Below, in pieces: positions 59,627 through 64,000 of a stretch of 64,000 bases of DNA. Under the pieces are notes generated by a model. It saw nothing but the letters and a program-made list of their open reading frames with translations, was not told the origin of the DNA and did no database searches. Position 1 is the stretch's first letter; each line of letters opens with the position of its first letter. The translations under genes and the position numbers were made by a program. Origin of the DNA: Glycomyces buryatensis (GTDB lineage Bacteria; Actinomycetota; Actinomycetes; Mycobacteriales; Micromonosporaceae); contig NZ_STGY01000073.1 in NCBI RefSeq assembly GCF_004912275.1, positions 124,001-188,000 of the forward strand. Direction: 5' to 3'.

Positions 59627-60574
59627 TCAGTCCTCCTCCCTGGAGAAGATCCGGAACTGGACGATGGAGACGATCAGGATGAGCACGAACAGCACATAGG
59701 ACAGTGCCGAGGCGTAGCCGATCCGGAAGCCCTCGAAGCCCGCGATGTAGATGTAGTGGATGGCGACCTCGGTGGCCCGGTTGGGGCCGCCCGCCGTCAT
59801 CAGGTACATCTGGTCGAAGATCCGCAGGCTGGCGATGAGCTGCAGGACGATGACCAGGCCCGTGGTCTTCTTCAGCAGCGGCAGCGTGATGCCCCACAGC
59901 TGCTGCCACCAGTTGGCGCCGTCGATCGCGGCGGCCTCGTAGACCTCGGGCTGGATCGACTGGATGGCGGCCAGGTAGAGCAGGAAGTTGAAGCCGACGG
60001 TCCACCACACGGTGGTCATGACGACCGCCATCATCGCGGTGTTCTCGTCCTGAAGCCACAGCGTCGCCGCTTCGGGGCTCTGGATGCCGAGGAGTTGGAG
60101 GTAGTGGTTGACCAGGCCGCCGTCGGGCTGGTACATCCACATCCAGATCATCGTGACCACGGAGACCGGCAGCACGAACGGCGCGAAGAACGCCATCCGC
60201 AGGAACCAGCCCATCTTGCGGGCGCGATTGACCAGGAGCGCCAGGATGATCGCGATGATCACCAGCGGCGGGGTGCTGTACAGCGTGAACACGGCGGTGT
60301 TCCACAGGGCGTCCCAGGCGCGCTGGTCGCCGAAGGCCTCCGCCCAGTTGTCGAGGCCGATCCAGCTGACGGGGCGGCCGGTCAGGCTCTTGTCGGTGAA
60401 GGAGTAGTACAGGCCGAGGATGGTCGGCCAGACCAGGAAGAGCACGTAGGCGGCGAAGAAGGGGAGCACGAACCAGAGTCCGGCCAATGACCGGGGCTTC
60501 TTCTGGGGCGCCAGGGCCTCTTGCCGCGCCGTTGCGGCGGACGCCTCGTCGGGCGTCTCGGTTTTCACAGTCAT
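59627..60574 (-). CDS. Carbohydrate ABC transporter permease (MalF/LacF type)
   Basis: The product has 315 residues. A cytoplasmic N-terminus of about 30 residues precedes six membrane helices. The EAA loop is VYEAAAIDGANWWQQLWGIT. The large loop after helix 3 includes MWMYQPDGGLVNHYLQLLG. It pairs with the MalG-type permease downstream. It starts 17 bp after the substrate-binding protein gene. Confidence 0.93.
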   Translation of the reverse strand: MTVKTETPDEASAATARQEALAPQKKPRSLAGLWFVLPFFAAYVLFLVWPTILGLYYSFTDKSLTGRPVSWIGLDNWAEAFGDQRAWDALWNTAVFTLYSTPPLVIIAIILALLVNRARKMGWFLRMAFFAPFVLPVSVVTMIWMWMYQPDGGLVNHYLQLLGIQSPEAATLWLQDENTAMMAVVMTTVWWTVGFNFLLYLAAIQSIQPEVYEAAAIDGANWWQQLWGITLPLLKKTTGLVIVLQLIASLRIFDQMYLMTAGGPNRATEVAIHYIYIAGFEGFRIGYASALSYVLFVLILIVSIVQFRIFSREED

Positions 60575-60590
60575 GTCAGAGGTCCCTTGT

Positions 60591-61961
60591 TCACTCGACC
60601 GGGTTGGGGAGCGCCAACAGGTCTTCGATGCGCGACTTCATGGTCGCCAGGGCGACGTCGGGAGTCATCGCCTGCGAATAGACCTGGTTGAGCACGGCGT
60701 TGGAGTCGTCCAGGAGTCGAGCGGCGGAACCGGAGAACCAGGCGTCGGGATCAAACTGGACATTGTGGACAACGTTCGCGTACTCCGCGTTCGGCTGGAG
60801 GTTCTGGTAGTCCTCGCCCTCGGTGACGGGCAGGTAGGTCGGCGTGTGGCCGCCCCCGGCACCCCACTCGAAGCTGTTCTTGACCATGTAGGCGACGTAG
60901 GCGATGGTGGCCTTGCGGACCTCGGGGTCCCACGAGTTGTGATGGGGGAAGACGAATCCGTGGCTGTCGCCCTGGGTGTAGCGGTTGCCGTTGTAGAGCG
61001 CGGGCATCTCGGTCATGGAGAAGTCGAGGCCCTCGAACAGCCTGAACCGGGCGATCTCCCAGTTGCCGACCTGGACGAGGCCGGACACGCCGTTCTCGAA
61101 GTTCGCGGCGCACTGGCCGCCGTCGGCGAAGGTCGGGCACAGGCCTTCTTCGGCCATCTTGTACAGGACTTCGATGGCGGCGAGGGCCTTGCCGTCGTCC
61201 ATCTCGTAGTCGCCGTCGCCGAAGATCATCTCCCCGTCCTGCTGACGGTAGAAGGCCCAGAACTGGCGCCATCCGGCCAGGGTGTCGAGCGAGGTGCCGT
61301 ACTCGCCGGTGACGTCCTTGACGGCGCGCAGCAGGTCGAAGTACTCCTCGACGCCGTCGGTCTCCAAGAGGGTGCCGTCGGGGTTCAGGACGTTCGCCTG
61401 GGCGCAGATGTCGCGGTTGTAGTAGTTGACCAACGCGTGGGTGTCGAGCGGGACGGCGTAGAGCTTGTCGTCCACGAAGCACTTGTCCCAGATCGCCTCG
61501 GGGAAGTCCTCACCCTTGATCCCGAACTCTTCGAGCTCGGAGAGCTCGATGTGGTCGAGGATGGTGCCGGGGGAGAGGCTCTTGACCCGCGACACGTGGG
61601 AGGTGGCGACATCGGCGGCGTTGCCGCCGCTCTTGACCCGCGACACGTGGGAGGTGGCGACATCGGCGGCGTTGCCGCCCGCCGCGCCCATCACGACCCG
61701 GGTGTAGAACGGGGTTCCCCAGGCGAAGGTGGTCGCTTCAAGGTTGATGTCGGGATTGGCGGCCATGAACTCTTCGTGCATGGCCGTCATGACCGCGCCG
61801 TCGCCGCCGGCCAGGAGATTCCACTGCTTCACAGGTGTACCGCCGCCGAGTTCACTGGAGAGCGAGCCGCACCCGGCCAGGCCTAGGCCGGCTGTCGCGG
61901 TCGCTCCAGTGAGGAGCGTTCGCCGGGACACATTGCCCGGCGGTGAGGGAACGGGGGGCAT
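60591..61961 (-). CDS. Sugar-binding lipoprotein of the ABC importer, with internal duplication
   Basis: The product has 456 residues. A twin-arginine signal (SRRTLLTGATATAGLG, Arg13-Arg14) ends in the lipobox LAGC with Cys31 as lipid anchor. The mature part is a type I/CUT1 sugar-binding protein. Residues 95-111 (GGNAADVATSHVSRVKS) are repeated exactly as 112-128, from an almost perfect 51-bp tandem duplication. This lies where a strand and ligand loop should be, so it may affect binding. ATG 61961 is used; GTG 61931 is an alternative. Confidence 0.9.
   Translation of the reverse strand: MPPVPSPPGNVSRRTLLTGATATAGLGLAGCGSLSSELGGGTPVKQWNLLAGGDGAVMTAMHEEFMAANPDINLEATTFAWGTPFYTRVVMGAAGGNAADVATSHVSRVKSGGNAADVATSHVSRVKSLSPGTILDHIELSELEEFGIKGEDFPEAIWDKCFVDDKLYAVPLDTHALVNYYNRDICAQANVLNPDGTLLETDGVEEYFDLLRAVKDVTGEYGTSLDTLAGWRQFWAFYRQQDGEMIFGDGDYEMDDGKALAAIEVLYKMAEEGLCPTFADGGQCAANFENGVSGLVQVGNWEIARFRLFEGLDFSMTEMPALYNGNRYTQGDSHGFVFPHHNSWDPEVRKATIAYVAYMVKNSFEWGAGGGHTPTYLPVTEGEDYQNLQPNAEYANVVHNVQFDPDAWFSGSAARLLDDSNAVLNQVYSQAMTPDVALATMKSRIEDLLALPNPVE
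61579..61680 (-). repeat. 51-bp tandem duplication inside the sugar-binding protein gene
   Basis: 61579-61629 and 61630-61680 are identical except for the last base. The step is in frame. Confidence 0.95.
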
Positions 61962-62025
61962 CTAAGCATCACTCCAATGTGATCTTCTTTGTTTCATCAG
62001 TTGCCCATATGGGGGCCGCCTCACA

Positions 62026-62054
62026 TTGTTACCGGTTACATGGACTATCGTCAA
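62026..62054 (-). promoter_or_regulatory. Promoter and LacI-type operator of the sugar ABC operon
   Basis: On the minus strand TTGACG (62054-62049) and TAACAA (62031-62026) are 17 bp apart. The palindrome-like TGTAACCGGTAACA (62040-62027) overlaps the -10 and has the central CG typical of LacI-family operators. Confidence 0.7.
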
Positions 62055-62161
62055 GAGTCCGAACATAGACAAACCTCATTTAGAGGGACTATTGAGGCTG
62101 CTGTTGTAGAAGTGAGACCTGATTGAGTCCTGTGAGTGCCAGGGCACGGGACGCAAGCAAA

Positions 62162-62195
62162 AGCAGAGGTGAGGCCCGCGGGCCTCACCTCTGCT
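62162..62195. terminator. 15-bp terminator after kgd
   Basis: AGCAGAGGTGAGGCC and its complement surround CGCG; CTTCTTACGTTTT follows on the plus strand. It lies 35 bp beyond the kgd stop. Confidence 0.75.
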
Positions 62196-62229
62196 CTTCT
62201 TACGTTTTCCTAGTGCGTCCTACCGTGTC

Positions 62230-64000
62230 CTAGCTGGGCTGCGGCAGGGCCACGTCGACCAGCGCCCGCTGCTCGACCTCGTGGACCTTCGGCGAACCGG
62301 TCGACGGCGCCGCCGCGGCCGGGCGCGAGATGCGGCGCAGGTGCACCCCGCCCAGCTGCTCCAGCAGGTTGAGCGCGATGTGCGACCAGGCGCCCTGGTT
62401 GGCCGGCTCCTCCTGGACCCAGGCGATGTCGTCCGCGTTCGGGAAGGCGCCCAAGGCGCCCTGGAGCTCCTCGGCCGGGAGCGGGTAGAGCTGCTCGACC
62501 CGGACGATCGCGGTGTCGGTGATGCCGCGCTGCCTGCGGGCATTGGCCAGGTCGTAGTAGATCTTGCCCGAGCAGAGCAGGATCTTCTTGACGCTGCCCG
62601 CCTGGACTTCGCCGGCGGCGAGGGCCGGGTCGGGCATGACCGGCTGGAAGCGGCCCGAGGTGAACTCGTCGAGCTGGCTGACCGCGGCCTTGTGGCGCAG
62701 CAGCGACTTCGGCGTGAACACGATGAGCGGCTTCTTGACCGGGTCGAGCGCCTGGCGCCGGAGCAGGTGGAAGTAGTTGGCCGGGCTGGTCGAGTTGACC
62801 ACCCGCATGTTCTCGTCGGCGCACAGTTGCAGGAACCGCTCGATGCGGCCCGAGGTGTGGTCGGGGCCGGCGCCCTCGTGGCCGTGGGGGAGCAGGAGCG
62901 TCAGGCCCGAGTGCTGGCCCCACTTGGCCTCGCCCGAGGAGATGAACTCGTCGGTGATGGTCTGGGCGCCGTCGACGAAGTCGCCGAACTGGGCCTCCCA
63001 GGCCACCAGCATCTCCGGGTTCTCCACGGAGTAGCCGTACTCGAATCCCATCGCGGCGTACTCCGAGAGGAGCGAGTCGTAGACGAAGAACTTCGAGGAC
63101 TGTTCGCCCAGGTGGTTCAGCGGCGTGTACTCCGCGCCGGTGGCCTGGTCGATGGCGACCGAGTGGCGCTGCACGAAGGTGCCGCGGCGCGAGTCCTGGC
63201 CGGCGAGGCGGATGGCCTTGCCCTGCATCAGGAGCGAACCGAACGCGAGGGTCTCGGCGAAGGCCCAGTCGACATTGCCCGAAGTGGACATCTCGCTGCG
63301 CTTCTCCAGGACCTTGCGGACCGCCTTGTGCGGCTCGAAGCCCTCGGGAAGCGTGGTGTGCGCCTTGCCGATCATGGCGACGGTCTCGGCGTCGACCGAG
63401 GTATCGATGTCGGCGACCGGTTCGGGCTGGTGGCGCCACGGCATCGGGCCGGTCTGGCCGGACAGTGCTTCCTTCGTCTCGCGGAAGACCCGCTCGAGCT
63501 GCGCCTGGTAGTCGGCCAGGGCTTCCTCGGCGTCGTCCATGGTGATGTCGCCGCGGCCGATGAGCGCTCGGGTGTAGAGCTTGCGGACGGACTGCTTGGA
63601 GTCGATGACCTGGTACATCTCCGGGTTGGTCATCTTCGGGTCGTCGCCCTCGTTGTGGCCGCGGCGCCGGTAGCAGACCATGTCGATGACGACGTCCTTG
63701 CGGAACTGCTGGCGGTAGGCGAAGGCCAGCTTCGCGACCTCGCAGACCGCCTCGGGGTCGTCGCCGTTGACGTGGAAAATCGGCGCCTGGATCATGCGGG
63801 CGACGTCGGTGCAGTACAGCGACGAGCGCGAGTGCAGCGGGGCGGTGGTGAAACCGACCTGGTTGTTGACCACGGCGTGGACGGTGCCGCCGGTGCGGTA
63901 GCCGCGCAGCTGCGACAGGTTCAGCGTCTCGGCGACCACGCCCTGACCGGCGAACGCGGCGTCGCCGTGGATGGCCAGCGGCAGGACGGTGAAGCCCTCC
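62230..64000 (-). CDS. kgd: 2-oxoglutarate dehydrogenase E1 / alpha-ketoglutarate decarboxylase, 3' part
   Basis: The gene runs out of the window to the right; about 590 C-terminal residues are visible. [20 protein letters not shown] and NNQVGFTT belong to the thiamine-diphosphate fold, followed by [42 protein letters not shown] and [14 protein letters not shown]. These match actinobacterial Kgd (SucA), a multifunctional E1 with an E2-like N-terminal domain presumably outside the window. It decarboxylates 2-oxoglutarate in the TCA cycle. Confidence 0.95.
   Translation of the reverse strand, partial: EGFTVLPLAIHGDAAFAGQGVVAETLNLSQLRGYRTGGTVHAVVNNQVGFTTAPLHSRSSLYCTDVARMIQAPIFHVNGDDPEAVCEVAKLAFAYRQQFRKDVVIDMVCYRRRGHNEGDDPKMTNPEMYQVIDSKQSVRKLYTRALIGRGDITMDDAEEALADYQAQLERVFRETKEALSGQTGPMPWRHQPEPVADIDTSVDAETVAMIGKAHTTLPEGFEPHKAVRKVLEKRSEMSTSGNVDWAFAETLAFGSLLMQGKAIRLAGQDSRRGTFVQRHSVAIDQATGAEYTPLNHLGEQSSKFFVYDSLLSEYAAMGFEYGYSVENPEMLVAWEAQFGDFVDGAQTITDEFISSGEAKWGQHSGLTLLLPHGHEGAGPDHTSGRIERFLQLCADENMRVVNSTSPANYFHLLRRQALDPVKKPLIVFTPKSLLRHKAAVSQLDEFTSGRFQPVMPDPALAAGEVQAGSVKKILLCSGKIYYDLANARRQRGITDTAIVRVEQLYPLPAEELQGALGAFPNADDIAWVQEEPANQGAWSHIALNLLEQLGGVHLRRISRPAAAAPSTGSPKVHEVEQRALVDVALPQPS

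Overview
The window is high-GC DNA (roughly 70% by eye) from an actinomycete. Actinobacterial hallmarks include a WhiB1-type protein, a nickel superoxide dismutase, the orn/tRNA-His pair, fdxA-dapC, rnhB-DUF2469, a PdtaS-type kinase, DUF1707 proteins, an Scr1/DUF397 pair, Kgd, and many genes that look leaderless. A Glycomyces/Stackebrandtia-like relative is my best guess, from gene content only.

Region 1 (1-13.2 kb) is accessory DNA that looks like an integrated mobile element. It holds a run of hypothetical genes, several separated by strong hairpins, and an ArdC-like antirestriction protein. It also holds a small operon (unknown protein, SPPY-type DNA methyltransferase, truncated phage-type Toprim primase), a large serine recombinase, a gene remnant, tandem repeats and an Scr1/DUF397 regulator pair.

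Region 2 (13.2-22.9 kb) is core. rpsE-rpmD-rplO and secY-adk-map form the distal part of the spc ribosomal operon, but rplR and the rest are not upstream; accessory DNA lies there instead. Three tandem DUF1707 membrane proteins, tRNA-His, orn, a SigB/HrdD-like sigma factor with a SigR/SigH-type promoter, and an NlpC/P60 hydrolase under a ydaO-type (c-di-AMP) riboswitch follow.

Region 3 (23.3-40.4 kb) is mixed metabolism and transport: a spermidine-synthase-like protein, a MerR regulator, a 54-bp minisatellite, a heparinase II/III-like enzyme, a SulP transporter, a GNAT acetyltransferase whose frame lacks its expected stop, ferredoxin-dapC (lysine/DAP synthesis), a secreted Pro-rich protein, a 999-residue STAND ATPase, a DrrAB exporter and a CtpE-like P-type ATPase.

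Region 4 (40.4-49.2 kb) is translation and envelope: proS, rpsP-khpA-rimM-trmD-rplS, two type I signal peptidases, rnhB, DUF2469 and a PdtaS-like histidine kinase.

Region 5 (49.4-52.9 kb) is a sulfate assimilation operon: a 29-codon leader peptide, sulfite reductase, a Zn-ribbon protein, APS/PAPS reductase and a sirohydrochlorin chelatase that supplies siroheme to the reductase.

Region 6 (53-64 kb) contains a divergent leaderless pair (membrane protein / DAG-kinase family), whiB1 behind a 760-bp upstream region with a perfect CRP-consensus site, an anti-sigma-like ATPase, sodN, an MDR oxidoreductase, an SH3-like secreted protein, a sugar ABC operon with a LacI-type operator, and the 3' part of kgd.
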